Assembly (NCBI RefSeq): GCF_020193655.1
Contig: NZ_JADYVE010000001.1
Span: 992,001-1,056,000, forward strand
DNA length: 64,000 bases
Direction: 5' to 3'
Source: Ensifer sp. IC3342
GTDB lineage: Bacteria > Pseudomonadota > Alphaproteobacteria > Rhizobiales > Rhizobiaceae
The notes below the pieces were generated by a model, which saw nothing but the letters and a program-made list of their open reading frames with translations, was not told where the DNA came from and searched no databases. Positions 17,633 through 27,732 of the stretch are shown in pieces (position 1 is the stretch's first letter; each line of letters begins with the position of its first letter). The translations under genes and the position numbers were made by a program.

Positions 17633-18292
17633 ATGGCCTTTTCGATACCTGACGATGTGCAGTCCGTAAGAATTGAACCCTCGGGCATCGAGGGCTTTCT
17701 CGGCGTCCCTTCCGGCGCAAGCGGTCTCGTGATCTTTGCGCATGGCAGTGGCAGTGGGCGCTTCAGCCCTCGCAACAATCGTGTTGCGGCCGCACTGAGG
17801 GAAGCAGGATTGGCGACACTTCTCGTCGATCTCCTGAGGCCCGACGAGGAACAGGACCGCCGGAACGTCTTCGACATCGATCTCCTCGCTGAACGCCTGG
17901 TGGCGGCCAAGCATTGGGTCGCCGAAGCTCCCGAGACGGTGCACTTGGCGATCGGCTATTTCGGCGCGAGCACAGGCGCCGGCGCGGCGCTGCAGGCGGC
18001 TTATGCCGAACCGGATGTAGGCGCGGTGGTGTCACGCGGTGGCCGCCCTGACCTTGCCATCCAGGTGCTGCCGGGGGTTCGCGCTCCCACACTCCTTCTC
18101 GTCGGGAGCCTCGACGGGCCGGTGATCGACATGAACAAACGCGCTTTCGACGTGCTTGCCTGCGAGAAGCGGCTCATCATTATCGACGGAGCGGGCCACC
18201 TGTTCGAGGAGCCCGGCACGATGGATCAAGTGATCCGGCACGCGACAGACTGGTTCTTGATCCATCTCGGCAACACACGAATAGGGACTTGA
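17633..18292 (+). CDS. Alpha/beta hydrolase, dienelactone-hydrolase-like
   Basis: The 219-residue hydrolase has the nucleophile elbow GASTG in GYFGASTGAGAAL, the acid in VGSLDGPV and the histidine in GAGHLFEEPG. The N-terminal VIFAHGSGSGR supplies the oxyanion hole. It is 4 bp from a phosphoribosyltransferase gene; the same two domains are fused in single proteins of other bacteria, so they probably act together. The physiological substrate is not known. Confidence 0.85.
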   Translation: MAFSIPDDVQSVRIEPSGIEGFLGVPSGASGLVIFAHGSGSGRFSPRNNRVAAALREAGLATLLVDLLRPDEEQDRRNVFDIDLLAERLVAAKHWVAEAPETVHLAIGYFGASTGAGAALQAAYAEPDVGAVVSRGGRPDLAIQVLPGVRAPTLLLVGSLDGPVIDMNKRAFDVLACEKRLIIIDGAGHLFEEPGTMDQVIRHATDWFLIHLGNTRIGT

Positions 18293-18296
18293 GACC

Positions 18297-18962
18297 ATGA
18301 CATCTCCACAGCGGAAATTTGCAGATCGCCGGGATGCGGGACGGCAGCTCGCAGGAGTTCTGGCGAAATATGCTCAGTCGGATCCTCTGATCTTGGCACT
18401 GCCGCGCGGCGGCGTGCCGGTGGCATTCGAAATAGCCCAAGCCTTGCGCGCACCGCTCGAATTGGTTCTGGTGCGCAAGATCGGCGCGCCCGGGCATCCA
18501 GAATATGGCATCGGCGCTGTGGTGGACGGCAGTGATCCGCAGTTCGTGTACAACGAGGATGCTATGCGCCTCGTTGATCCTAACGCTGCTTACGTTGAGG
18601 CCGAAAGCCGGCACCAGCTCGCTGAAATCGAGCGGCGGCGGGAGATCTATCAGGGCAACCGATCGCCGACGCCGACCGAAGGACGCACGGTGATCGTTGT
18701 GGACGACGGGGTCGCGACCGGCAGCACTGTCAAAGTTGCCGTGAAGGCGTTGCGCAAAGCGCGAACCGGCAAGATCATTCTTGCTGTTCCCGTCGCCCCA
18801 AGTAACGCCCTCGAGCAACTGAAAGCGGAAGCTGATGACGTCATCTGCCTGCAAGCACCGGACGAGTTCCGGGCGGTCGGCCTCCACTATGTCGACTTCG
18901 ATCAGACATCGGACGAAGAGGTCACAAGGCTTCTCGAAGAGGCCCGCAGCGGCACGGCTTGA
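18297..18962 (+). CDS. Phosphoribosyltransferase family protein
   Basis: The 221-residue type I PRTase-like protein has the PRPP-binding loop VIVVDDGVATGSTVK (about 137-151) and LALPRGGVPVAFEIA near the N-terminus, as in stand-alone putative phosphoribosyltransferases. It is coupled to the upstream hydrolase gene. The nucleobase or other acceptor is unknown. Two acidic residues precede GVATG, as expected for an active enzyme. Confidence 0.86.
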   Translation: MTSPQRKFADRRDAGRQLAGVLAKYAQSDPLILALPRGGVPVAFEIAQALRAPLELVLVRKIGAPGHPEYGIGAVVDGSDPQFVYNEDAMRLVDPNAAYVEAESRHQLAEIERRREIYQGNRSPTPTEGRTVIVVDDGVATGSTVKVAVKALRKARTGKIILAVPVAPSNALEQLKAEADDVICLQAPDEFRAVGLHYVDFDQTSDEEVTRLLEEARSGTA

Positions 18963-18982
18963 GCGGACTGCGTCTTTCCAAT

Positions 18983-19432
18983 CTACGGTGCGCCGTCATC
19001 CGCCAGCAGCGAATACACCTCCTCACGCGATGACGCGGAACGGATCGCCCCGACGATTTCCGTTGACCGCAGCTTTCTGGCCAGCTGGGCCAGCGCATTC
19101 AGCTGGCTTCCCTGAGCCGGTGTCAGCAACAGACAAACAATATCGACCGGAGCGTCGTCGACGGCCTCGAAGTCAATCGGTTTTTTCAGCCGTATCATCA
19201 GGAAGAAGGGGCTCTCGACAGCCGGTACGGGCGCGTGCGGGATGGCGATGCCTTGACCGATCCCGGTCGAGCCGAGCTTTTCCCGGTTGATCAAAGCAAG
19301 GAATATTTCCGAGGCTTCAATGCCGAGCGCCGCTCCGGCGATTTCCGAGATCGTCTGAAGAAGGCTCGTTTTCGATGGAGAGGCCAGATCCAGCCTCACA
19401 CTCTCCGGACTGATGATTTCCGAGATTTTCAT
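18983..19432 (-). CDS. PTS EIIA-Ntr family protein (PtsN-like)
   Basis: The 149-residue EIIA domain has the phosphorylatable histidine in GIAIPHAPV and the SPSKTSLLQTISEIA helix. EIIA-Ntr proteins interact with KdpD and control potassium uptake in E. coli and Rhizobium. Here the gene lies 44 bp after kdpE on the same strand, so it is probably in the kdp operon. The housekeeping ptsN of rhizobia usually sits near rpoN, so this is likely a second copy. MKISEIISPES is taken as the start. Confidence 0.83.
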   Translation of the reverse strand: MKISEIISPESVRLDLASPSKTSLLQTISEIAGAALGIEASEIFLALINREKLGSTGIGQGIAIPHAPVPAVESPFFLMIRLKKPIDFEAVDDAPVDIVCLLLTPAQGSQLNALAQLARKLRSTEIVGAIRSASSREEVYSLLADDGAP

Positions 19433-19476
19433 TGCGTCCCTTCGCTGCTCGCGCACTCAAGTATTGGCGTTCGGGC

Positions 19477-20172
19477 CTATTCGACCTCGCGCAGGCGGTA
19501 GCCGACGCCGGTCTCTGTGGTGATGTATTGGGGCTGGTCCGGGCTGCGCTCGATCTTCTGGCGAAGCTGCCGAACGTAGACGCGAAGATACTGGACGTCG
19601 GTCGATCCGCCCCAAACCTGGTTCAACAGATATTGGTGCGTGATGACCTTGCCCGCATGCTGCACGAGCACGCGCAGAATATCGTACTCCTTGGGCGACA
19701 GCTTTATCTCTTTGTCCCCGATCTTCACGATGCGCTTGACGAGATCGACCGAAAGTTCGCCGGTCTTGAAGATCGGTCGCTCGCCCTGTTGTTGCAGCCT
19801 GTGCCGAAGCGCGACGCGGATGCGCGCCACGAGTTCCTTCATGCCGAACGGCTTGGTGACATAGTCGTCAGCACCGATTTCGAGCGCCCGGACGATGCCG
19901 GTCTCGTCGGTGCGGCTGGAGAGAATGACGATCGGCAAATCCAGAGCGTCTTCGTTTCGCCATTTGCCAAGGAGGTCGTGGCCGGGCATGTCGGGCAGGC
20001 CTAGGTCGAGCAGGATCAGGTCCGGCTGATCGGCGCTCACCTGGGCGATCGCGTCCCTGGCGTTGATCGCTTCCATCACCGCATAGCCTTCCGTCGTCAG
20101 GCCGACGCGAAGTAGTTTGCGGATCGCCGGCTCGTCGTCCACGACCAGTATTTTCACGGCAGAAATCGTCAT
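19477..20172 (-). CDS. kdpE: Response regulator KdpE
   Basis: The 231-residue OmpR-type regulator has the phosphoacceptor Asp in LILLDLGLPDM, the Thr/Lys switch residues in VILSSRTDE and VTKPFGMKE, and a C-terminal winged helix ending YLRVYVRQLRQKIE...GVGYRL. It activates kdpFABC when phosphorylated by KdpD. Its ATG overlaps the kdpD stop (ATGA), which indicates translational coupling. Confidence 0.95.
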   Translation of the reverse strand: MTISAVKILVVDDEPAIRKLLRVGLTTEGYAVMEAINARDAIAQVSADQPDLILLDLGLPDMPGHDLLGKWRNEDALDLPIVILSSRTDETGIVRALEIGADDYVTKPFGMKELVARIRVALRHRLQQQGERPIFKTGELSVDLVKRIVKIGDKEIKLSPKEYDILRVLVQHAGKVITHQYLLNQVWGGSTDVQYLRVYVRQLRQKIERSPDQPQYITTETGVGYRLREVE

Positions 20173-22874
20173 GTCAGATTTTCCTGATTTGGCCTTTCCG
20201 CCGGAATGGGCATCCTGATCGTAAAGATCGCTCCGGATCTGTCCGTCCTGTTTCCGGCGGAGATCGAGCCGCCCATCGCTTCAATAAATCCCCTGCAGAT
20301 GGAAAGGCCGAGCCCGGTGCCGGCCCGGACATGATCGCGCTTTTCGACGCGATAGAAGGAATCGAACACCCTCTCGAAGTCGCCGCTCGGAATGCCCGGG
20401 CCCTCATCCATGACCTGCAGTAAGACGACGTTGCCGTCTGCCCATCCGCGAATCTGGATCGTCGAGTTCGGCGCGGCGTATTTGGCGGCATTGTCGAGAA
20501 GATTGAACAGCACTTGCTCGAACAGGACGGGATCGAGCTTTAACATCGGCAGATCCGGCGGAATGTCGATCAGTGTCCTGTGCCTTGCCAAAATCTTGTT
20601 CGCGCGACTCAATGCGGTGCCGACGATGTCGCCGACATAGTGCGAGGAGGCGTTCGGCTGCGTCGCTCCGGATTCGATCCGTGTCATGTCGAGGAGATTG
20701 GTGATGAACCGGTTGAGACGCTCGGATTCATCGACGACGGTCGAAAGAAGGTCGCTGCGGTCTTCCTCCGGCATGGAGGGAGAATAGTCACGCAACGTGC
20801 TGGCCGCTCCCATGATGGCGGCAAGCGGCGTCTTGAGGTCGTGGGAGATCGATGTCAACAGCGCGGAGCGAAGCCTGTCGGCCTCCGCCGCCAGTCTCGC
20901 CCGATCGACGTCGGCGACGAGCTGGATCCGCTCGATGGCGAGCGCCGCCTGATCGGCCAGCGCATCGAAGAGCCGCTGCTGCTCGGGCGTCAGCAGTGGT
21001 CCCTGCTTGTCATTGTCGAGCCCGACTACGCCGATGGCGGTGCGCCCGGTCTTCAAGGGGAGATAGAGGCGTTTTGCGCCCGGCAACGTGTCGGCCCCGC
21101 GCCCGGCCGGCCGGTCATGTTCCCATGCCCAGCGGGCAGCGGCGATATCGGCATCGATCAGGGTGTCGTCCGGCGGGTAGCCCGCCTTGACCTCGATCGA
21201 ATTCTCCTCCGGAAGAAGAATGACGACCCGCACCTTCAGCATGGAGGCGATCTGGTAGGCCGTAGCCCAAAGCACGTCGTCGAGGGTGCCGGTGCTCGCG
21301 AGCTTCTTCGAGAACAGATAGAGGTCTTCGGTCGTCCTTGCCCGCTGACGCGCGGCGATTGCCTGCCGCTGCACGCGCGCCGTCAGGTTGCTCGCGATAA
21401 CCGCGACCACGAGAAAGAAGACGAGCGCCAGGACGCTCTCCGGATCCTCGATCGTCAGGGTGTAGCGGGGCTCGAGAAAGAAGAAGTTGAAAGCCAGTGC
21501 GCTTACGAGGCAGGCATAGAGTGCCGGCCACAGCCCAGCGGTCAGCGCCGAAGTCAGCACCGCCATCAGGAACACGAGCGCGATGTTCTGGACGTCCAGA
21601 ACCTGGTCCAGCAGCGCGCCGAGTGCGAGTGCCGCGGCGATATAGACCGTGCTCCAGAGATAGGGCCGGAGTTTGAACTGCGTCGGTGGCGGCGCCGTCT
21701 TGATGCCGCGCTGTTCGGCCGGCGCTGCCGCCGCGCCGGAAATCACATGCACGCTGATGTCGCCCGCATGCCGTATCAGGTCATGGGAGACCGATCCTTC
21801 GACGAGCGCGCGCCATCGGGACTTGTCGGGTTTGCCGATGATCACTTGCGTGACATTGCTCGCCGCCGCATGGCGAAGGATTTCGCTCGCTACATTCTGC
21901 CCGGGAATCGTCGTTGCCTCGCCGCCGAGTTGCTCCGCGAGCCGCAGATGCGCGGCAAGCCGGTCCTTGTCGGTATCGGAGAGGTTGACCGACCGTGATG
22001 TCTCGACGTGGAGTGCCGCCCATGGGGCGCGCAAGCGGTCCGCCTGGCGCTTGGCGTAGCGCACGAGCGAGGCCCCGCGCGGATGTTCATCGACGCAGAC
22101 GAGCACCCGGTCTCCCGCGGCCCAGGGACCGGGAATGGCATGCGCCTGCATATGACTTATAAGCTGCTCGTCCACGCGCTGCGCCGTGCGGCGCAGAGCG
22201 AGCTCGCGCAAGGCCGTCAGATTACCTGGCGAAAAGTAGTTCTGGATCGCCCGTTTTGCCGTCTTCGGCAAATAGACCTTGCCCTCGTGCAGGCGCTTGA
22301 TCAGGTCGTCCGGCGTGAGATCGATGATCTCGATGTCATCGGCGCGATCGATAATTGAGTCCGGGACAGTCTCGCGGACCCGAATGCGCGTGATCTGCGC
22401 GACCACGTCGTTGAGGCTTTCTATGTGCTGGACGTTCAGCGTCGTATGGACGTCGATGCCTCGGGCCAAGATCTCCTCGACGTCGAGGTAGCGCTTGGAG
22501 TGGCGGCAACCGTCGACGTTGGTGTGGGCAAGCTCGTCGACGAGCACCAGTTCCGGTCGGCGCGCGAGGATGGCGTCTATGTCCATCTCGTCGAGGAGGT
22601 GGCCCTTGTAATCGACCTTCTTGCGCGGGACGACTTCGAAACCTTCGACAAGCGCCTGGGTCTCCTTGCGACCATGGGTCTCGACGACACCGACGACCAC
22701 GTCCACGCCTTCGGCCTTGCGTGCCCTGCCCGAAACCAGCATTTCATAGGTCTTGCCGATGCCGGGCGCGGCACCGAGGAAGATCTTCAGGCGGCCGCGC
22801 GTTTCGCGTTCGGCATTTTCAAGGAGAGCGTCCGGCGACGGTCGGGCATCGGCAGCGTGTCTCTCGTCAACCAT
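20169..22874 (-). CDS. kdpD: Sensor histidine kinase KdpD
   Basis: The 901-residue potassium sensor has an N-terminal KdpD domain with Walker A GAAPGIGKTYEM and VDELAHTNVDG, a Usp-like domain (about 250-370), and four closely spaced membrane helices (about 400-500). A GAF region and the kinase core follow, with H-box SISHDLKTPLAAI, N-box NLLDNAAKYA and GTGLGLSICRGF. All domains are intact. It lies 59 bp after kdpC and overlaps kdpE. Confidence 0.96.
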   Translation of the reverse strand: MVDERHAADARPSPDALLENAERETRGRLKIFLGAAPGIGKTYEMLVSGRARKAEGVDVVVGVVETHGRKETQALVEGFEVVPRKKVDYKGHLLDEMDIDAILARRPELVLVDELAHTNVDGCRHSKRYLDVEEILARGIDVHTTLNVQHIESLNDVVAQITRIRVRETVPDSIIDRADDIEIIDLTPDDLIKRLHEGKVYLPKTAKRAIQNYFSPGNLTALRELALRRTAQRVDEQLISHMQAHAIPGPWAAGDRVLVCVDEHPRGASLVRYAKRQADRLRAPWAALHVETSRSVNLSDTDKDRLAAHLRLAEQLGGEATTIPGQNVASEILRHAAASNVTQVIIGKPDKSRWRALVEGSVSHDLIRHAGDISVHVISGAAAAPAEQRGIKTAPPPTQFKLRPYLWSTVYIAAALALGALLDQVLDVQNIALVFLMAVLTSALTAGLWPALYACLVSALAFNFFFLEPRYTLTIEDPESVLALVFFLVVAVIASNLTARVQRQAIAARQRARTTEDLYLFSKKLASTGTLDDVLWATAYQIASMLKVRVVILLPEENSIEVKAGYPPDDTLIDADIAAARWAWEHDRPAGRGADTLPGAKRLYLPLKTGRTAIGVVGLDNDKQGPLLTPEQQRLFDALADQAALAIERIQLVADVDRARLAAEADRLRSALLTSISHDLKTPLAAIMGAASTLRDYSPSMPEEDRSDLLSTVVDESERLNRFITNLLDMTRIESGATQPNASSHYVGDIVGTALSRANKILARHRTLIDIPPDLPMLKLDPVLFEQVLFNLLDNAAKYAAPNSTIQIRGWADGNVVLLQVMDEGPGIPSGDFERVFDSFYRVEKRDHVRAGTGLGLSICRGFIEAMGGSISAGNRTDRSGAIFTIRMPIPAERPNQENLT

Positions 22875-22933
22875 TAGACTTACCTCGTTGGGAACATCGG
22901 AGCCCGTGGCAAACGGGCTCCGATGCCTCCCTC

Positions 22934-23503
22934 TTATTGCGCGCCGGCGCCATCGAGCGCAAGGTTGAGCGCAAGCACGTTCACTCTCGGTTCGCCCATG
23001 AAGCCAAGTACCCGCGCTTCGATATGACCATCGACCAGTTTCCTTACCGCGGCCTCGTCCATGCCGCGGACCCTGGCGACGCGCGGCACCTGGAAGTGGG
23101 CGGCTTCCGGAGAAATATGCGGGTCGAGGCCACTGCCCGATGCGGTCACGAGATCCATCGGCACCGGCGCCGAGGGGTTTTCCGCCATCAGCGCCCCGGT
23201 ATCGGCCTTGATGCGGTCGACCAGCTTCGCGCTGGTCGGCCCGAGGTTGGAGCCGCTGGATCCGGCAGCGTCGTAGCCGTCGCCGGCGGCGGAGGGCCGG
23301 CCATGGAAGTAGCCCTCGCCGCTGAAGGCCTGGCCGATCTGCTCGGAGCCGATCACCTTGCCGTCCCTCTCGATCAGGCTGCCATTGGCCTGATACGGGA
23401 AGAGGGCTTGGGCGATCCCGGTCATCCCGAGGGGGTAAATCAGTCCGGTTATGCCGGTCAATGCGATGATCATGACGATCGCGGGTCTGAGTTGTTTCAA
23501 CAT
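22934..23503 (-). CDS. kdpC: Potassium-transporting ATPase subunit KdpC
   Basis: The 189-residue subunit has one N-terminal membrane helix (about 8-28, [19 protein letters not shown]) and a periplasmic domain with [16 protein letters not shown] and [14 protein letters not shown], all typical of Kdp[18 protein letters not shown] lies near the C-terminus. It stabilises the KdpA-KdpB complex. It starts 12 bp after kdpB. Confidence 0.95.
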   Translation of the reverse strand: MLKQLRPAIVMIIALTGITGLIYPLGMTGIAQALFPYQANGSLIERDGKVIGSEQIGQAFSGEGYFHGRPSAAGDGYDAAGSSGSNLGPTSAKLVDRIKADTGALMAENPSAPVPMDLVTASGSGLDPHISPEAAHFQVPRVARVRGMDEAAVRKLVDGHIEARVLGFMGEPRVNVLALNLALDGAGAQ

Positions 23504-23515
23504 GGAAGATGATCC

Positions 23516-25600
23516 TTATGCGAGGCCCAGCGCGGTGATGATGACGTCGATCGCCTTGATGCCGACAAAGGGCACGATGATGCCGCCGAGGCCATAAATC
23601 ATGAGGTTTCGCGACAGCAGCGCCCCAGCGCCGATAGCCCTGTACTTCACGCCCTTCAGCGAGAGCGGGATCAACGCGACGATGATCAGCGCGTTGAAGA
23701 TGATCGCCGACAGGATTGCGCTTTCAGGCGTCGCGAGCCCCATGATGTTGAGCGCACCGAGCTGCGGATAGAACGCGAGGAACATCGCCGGGATGATCGC
23801 GAAGTATTTCGCGACGTCGTTGGCGATGGAGAAGGTCGTCAAGGCGCCACGCGTCATCAGCAACTGCTTGCCGATCTCGACGATCTCGATGAGCTTGGTC
23901 GGATCGGAATCAAGATCGACCATATTGCCGGCTTCGCGCGCCGCGACCGTGCCGGTGTTCATCGCGACGCCGACGTCGGCCTGAGCGAGAGCGGGAGCGT
24001 CGTTGGTGCCGTCGCCGCACATCGCCACCAGCTTGCCCTTGGCTTGCTCCTCGCGGATGAGGCTGAGCTTGTTTTCGGGCGTGGCTTGCGCAAGGAAATC
24101 GTCGACGCCGGCTTCCGCCGCGATCGCGGCGGCCGTCATCGGGTTGTCGCCGGTGATCATGACGGTTCGGATGCCCATGCGGCGCAATTCGGCAAAGCGT
24201 TCGCGGATGCCGCCCTTGACGATGTCTTTGAGGTGAACGACGCCAAGCAGCCGGCCGTTCTTGACGACGGCGAGCGGTGTACCGCCGGACTTGGCGATTT
24301 CATCGGCGATTGCCTGGATTTCGCGGATCGCCTGCGGTTTGTGCAGGGCCACGACGCTCCCCGGGCCGTTTGCGGCGGCGGTGCGCTCCACGTGCTGAAG
24401 AACGGCGTCGACGGCCCCCTTGCGGATGGTGGAGCCGTCGAAGTCGACGCCGCTCATCCGGCTCTGCGCCGTGAAGGGCACGAAGGTGGCATGCAGGCTG
24501 CCCATCTCACGGGCGCGGATTCCGTATTCTTCCTTGGCCAGCACGACGATCGAGCGGCCCTCCGGCGTCTCGTCGGCAAGCGACGCAAGTTGAGCGGCGT
24601 TAGCAAGCTCCTCGGCCGTGACGCCCGTGAGCGGTTTGAACTCTGTTGCCTGGCGATTGCCGAGCGTGATCGTGCCGGTCTTGTCGAGCAGCAGCGTGTC
24701 GACGTCGCCGGCCGCCTCGACCGCACGGCCCGACATGGCGAGCACGTTGAAACGCACGAGGCGATCCATGCCGGCGATGCCGATCGCGGAAAGCAGGGCG
24801 CCGATCGTCGTCGGGATTAGCGTTACGAAAAGTGCGACGAGCACCAGAACCGGAATATAGCCGCCCGCGTAGGTGGCGAAGCTCGGAATGGTCACCGTTG
24901 CGAGCAGGAAGATCAGAGTCATCCCAGCCAAGAGGATGTTAAGCGCGATCTCGTTCGGGGTCTTCTGGCGTTCGGCGCCCTCTACGAGCGCGATCATGCG
25001 ATCGATGAAGGTCGATCCCGCCGCCCCAGTGATCCGCACGCGGATCCAGTCCGATAGCACCTGCGTGCCGCCGGTGACGGCAGAGCGGTCGCCGCCGGAC
25101 TCGCGGATGACCGGGGCGGACTCGCCGGTGATCGCTGCCTCGTTGACCGACGCCACCCCTTCGATCACCTCACCGTCGGAGGGGATGATGTCGCCGGCCT
25201 CGACGAGGACGACGTCGCCGACTTTCAGACTGGTGCCGGGCACGAGCTTGAAGTTCGTGCGGTCGCCGCCGCCCAATAGCTTGGCCTGGGTTTCCGTCCG
25301 CGTGCGCCGCAGCGACTCTGCCTGCGCCTTGCCGCGGCCCTCGGCAACCGCTTCTGCGAAATTGGCAAAGAGCACGGTGAACCAGAGCCAGAGAACGATC
25401 TGAAACGAGAAACCGATGTTGTCCCCACCGGTCGCGAGATCCCTGAACAAAAGAATGGTCGTGAGGGCGGAGACGACGGCGACCACGAATATCACCGGAT
25501 TTTTGGCAAGGCTCCTGGGATCGAGCTTGCGGAATGCATCGCCAATGGCGGGCACGAGGATGCGAGCGTCCATGATGCTCGCGGATTTGGACTGGCTCAT
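23516..25600 (-). CDS. kdpB: Potassium-transporting P-type ATPase KdpB
   Basis: The 694-residue catalytic subunit has actuator-domain TGES in ITGESAPV, phosphorylation motif DKTGT in [11 protein letters not shown] and hinge [16 protein letters not shown]. It hydrolyses ATP to drive K+ uptake through KdpA. ATG is preceded by GGAG at 8 bp. Between it and kdpA lies an extra 55-codon ORF, not part of the classic kdpFABC layout. Confidence 0.97.
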   Translation of the reverse strand: MSQSKSASIMDARILVPAIGDAFRKLDPRSLAKNPVIFVVAVVSALTTILLFRDLATGGDNIGFSFQIVLWLWFTVLFANFAEAVAEGRGKAQAESLRRTRTETQAKLLGGGDRTNFKLVPGTSLKVGDVVLVEAGDIIPSDGEVIEGVASVNEAAITGESAPVIRESGGDRSAVTGGTQVLSDWIRVRITGAAGSTFIDRMIALVEGAERQKTPNEIALNILLAGMTLIFLLATVTIPSFATYAGGYIPVLVLVALFVTLIPTTIGALLSAIGIAGMDRLVRFNVLAMSGRAVEAAGDVDTLLLDKTGTITLGNRQATEFKPLTGVTAEELANAAQLASLADETPEGRSIVVLAKEEYGIRAREMGSLHATFVPFTAQSRMSGVDFDGSTIRKGAVDAVLQHVERTAAANGPGSVVALHKPQAIREIQAIADEIAKSGGTPLAVVKNGRLLGVVHLKDIVKGGIRERFAELRRMGIRTVMITGDNPMTAAAIAAEAGVDDFLAQATPENKLSLIREEQAKGKLVAMCGDGTNDAPALAQADVGVAMNTGTVAAREAGNMVDLDSDPTKLIEIVEIGKQLLMTRGALTTFSIANDVAKYFAIIPAMFLAFYPQLGALNIMGLATPESAILSAIIFNALIIVALIPLSLKGVKYRAIGAGALLSRNLMIYGLGGIIVPFVGIKAIDVIITALGLA

Positions 25601-25637
25601 AGGAGACTCCAGCTTGAAGGAAGATCACCGCGATCCG

Positions 25638-25805
25638 TCAGACCGCCGTGAACAACGGAACGAGCGCTTCGACGACGAGCACAATCAGCACCATGACGCC
25701 CATCATCAGGAGAAGGATGCTCGATACGCGCGGCGGCTCGACCGATCCCCGCGCCGTGGCGCGGAGATCGAAGTATTTGCGTGGCTGATGGAACCGCTGT
25801 TCCAT
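25638..25805 (-). CDS. Small single-pass membrane protein between kdpA and kdpB
   Basis: The 55-residue protein is MEQRFHQPRKYFDLRATARG, then SVEPPRVSS, then one hydrophobic helix (about 30-52, LLLMMGVMVLIVLVVEALVPL). The ATG lies 10 bp after kdpA, with GAGGG overlapping the kdpA stop as SD. The basic N-terminus should be cytosolic. Size and topology are like KdpF, but sequence and position differ, and kdpF itself is present upstream. I know no name for it; it may be a lineage-specific Kdp accessory peptide. Confidence 0.7.
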   Translation of the reverse strand: MEQRFHQPRKYFDLRATARGSVEPPRVSSILLLMMGVMVLIVLVVEALVPLFTAV

Positions 25806-25815
25806 GACATCACCC

Positions 25816-27519
25816 TCAGAAGGTTTGTCCGAGAAGCATGGCGAGATGCTCAACGATCGGCCCGACGGCAAGCGCCGGGAAGAAGGTGAGACCACCAACT
25901 ATCAGGATGACGCCGCCCAGGAGGCCGGCGAACAGCGCGCCGTCGGTCGGAAAAGTACCGGCAGACGCGGGCACGGTCTTCTTCGTCACGAGCGAGTCAG
26001 CGATCGCGAGCGCCGGGATGATTACGAGGAAACGGCCCACCAGCATCGCGAGGCCTATCGTGATGTTGTACCAGGGCGTATTGCCGGTCAGGCCGCCGAA
26101 GGCCGATCCGTTGTTGGCCGTGCCGGAGGTATAGGCGTACATAATCTCCGAGAAACCATGCGGACCGGGATTGGCGATTGACGCCACTGCATTCGGCAAG
26201 ACCGCTGCGATCGCCGTGAACCCGAGGATCGAAAGCGGAAGGCAAAGGATGGCAAGAACCGCCATCTTGACCTCCTTGGCCTCGATCTTCTTGCCGAGGT
26301 ATTCCGGCGTGCGGCCAACCATGAGCCCAGCGACGAAGATCGCCAAGACGACAAACAGGAGGATCCCGTAGAAACCCGCGCCAACGCCGCCGATGATGAT
26401 TTCGCCGAGCTGCATGTTAATCAACGGGATCAGGCCGCCGAGCGCCGTGAAGCTGTCATGCATCGCGTTGACAGCACCGCAGGACGCCGCTGTGGTGATG
26501 GTGGCGAAGAGTGCTGACAGGGGAATGCCGAAACGCACTTCCTTGCCTTCCATATTGCCACCCTCGAGGCCGAAAGCATGGACGAGCGGATTGCCGGCGG
26601 CCTCGGCCCAATAGCAGACGGCAACGCCCGCCAGGAACAGCACGCCCATGGTCGCAAGGATGGCCCAGCCCTGACGCTGATTTCCGACCATGCGGCCGAA
26701 GACATTGGTGAGGGCCGCACCGATCGCGAAGATCGAAACCATCTGGATCAGATTGGAGACCACGTCCGGGTTCTCGAACGGATGCGCCGAATTGGCGTTG
26801 AAGAAGCCGCCGCCATTGGTGCCCAGCATCTTGATCGCGAGCTGGGACGCGACAGGCCCAACGGCTATCGTCTGTTGCGCGCCCTCGAGCGTCGTCGCTT
26901 CCACATAGGTGCCCAACGTCTGGGGCACGCCGAGGTAGATGTAGACGAGCGTCAGCACGACGCAGATGGGCGACAGCACATAAAGCGTGCTTCGGGTCAT
27001 ATCGACCCAGAAATTGCCGATCGACTTTACCGATGCCCTGGCGAAACCGCGGATCAGGGCTACGGCGATCGCAATGCCGGTCGCAGCCGAGACGAAATTC
27101 TGCACCGTCAGTCCCGCCATCTGCACGAGATAGGACATCGTGCTTTCGCCACCGTAGTTCTGCCAGTTGGTGTTGGTCATGAAACTCGCCGCGGTGTTGA
27201 AGGCAAGCTCCGGGGGAACGACGCCCATGCCGGCTGGATTGAACGGCAAGGTGCCCTGTAGGCGTTGTAGGAAATAGAGAAGCAGGAAGCCGGCGAGATT
27301 GAAGAAAAGCACAGCCGCGGCATAGGCGGTCCAATGCTGTTCCTCGCGCTCGCTCGTTCCTGCGATCCGGTAGAGACTGCGCTCGATTGGGCCGAAGACG
27401 ATCGAAAGAACCGTGCGCTCGCCGTTGAAAACACGCGTCATGTAACCGCCAAGCGGCTTCACGAGCAAAATGACGATCCCGCAGAAGACGAGGATCTGTA
27501 TCCATCCGTTGAGAGTCAT
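25816..27519 (-). CDS. kdpA: Potassium-transporting ATPase channel subunit KdpA
   Basis: The 567-residue polytopic protein is the K+ channel-like subunit. Selectivity-filter-like loops are visible as [30 protein letters not shown] and [15 protein letters not shown]. It starts 27 bp after kdpF. Length and motifs are normal. Confidence 0.97.
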   Translation of the reverse strand: MTLNGWIQILVFCGIVILLVKPLGGYMTRVFNGERTVLSIVFGPIERSLYRIAGTSEREEQHWTAYAAAVLFFNLAGFLLLYFLQRLQGTLPFNPAGMGVVPPELAFNTAASFMTNTNWQNYGGESTMSYLVQMAGLTVQNFVSAATGIAIAVALIRGFARASVKSIGNFWVDMTRSTLYVLSPICVVLTLVYIYLGVPQTLGTYVEATTLEGAQQTIAVGPVASQLAIKMLGTNGGGFFNANSAHPFENPDVVSNLIQMVSIFAIGAALTNVFGRMVGNQRQGWAILATMGVLFLAGVAVCYWAEAAGNPLVHAFGLEGGNMEGKEVRFGIPLSALFATITTAASCGAVNAMHDSFTALGGLIPLINMQLGEIIIGGVGAGFYGILLFVVLAIFVAGLMVGRTPEYLGKKIEAKEVKMAVLAILCLPLSILGFTAIAAVLPNAVASIANPGPHGFSEIMYAYTSGTANNGSAFGGLTGNTPWYNITIGLAMLVGRFLVIIPALAIADSLVTKKTVPASAGTFPTDGALFAGLLGGVILIVGGLTFFPALAVGPIVEHLAMLLGQTF

Positions 27520-27546
27520 GGACGTGGCTTTCCGGGTGTTGTGCGA

Positions 27547-27636
27547 TCAAAACCGCTCTGGACGAACGAGCGCGTAGATCAGGTAGGTGAAGAGAAACAC
27601 CGTTACGGCGCCACCAAGAATGTATTCGACAAACAT
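27547..27636 (-). CDS. kdpF: Potassium-transporting ATPase subunit KdpF
   Basis: The 29-residue peptide MFVEYILGGAVTVFLF... ends LIYALVRPERF, the hallmark of KdpF, a single helix that stabilises the KdpABC complex. The SD AAGGATG lies about eight bases upstream. It directly precedes kdpA and is easily missed because of its size. Confidence 0.88.
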   Translation of the reverse strand: MFVEYILGGAVTVFLFTYLIYALVRPERF

Positions 27637-27651
27637 AACTTGTTCATCCTT

Positions 27652-27732
27652 CTAAAGCTTGTCGCATGCATTGGTGTATGCAAAAGAAAGCGCGAAAAAT
27701 AAAACCCCTATCGACAGGACAATAAAGTCCAT
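27652..27732 (-). CDS. 26-residue membrane peptide at the head of the kdp operon
   Basis: MDFIVLSIGVLFFALSFAYT followed by NACDKL is a single hydrophobic helix with a short polar C-terminus. AGGAG lies seven bases upstream and kdpF begins 15 bp after its stop. Similar tiny MD-hydrophobic-C-(D/R)-L peptides precede kdpF in other genomes as I recall, but I know of no assigned function. Confidence 0.65.
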   Translation of the reverse strand: MDFIVLSIGVLFFALSFAYTNACDKL

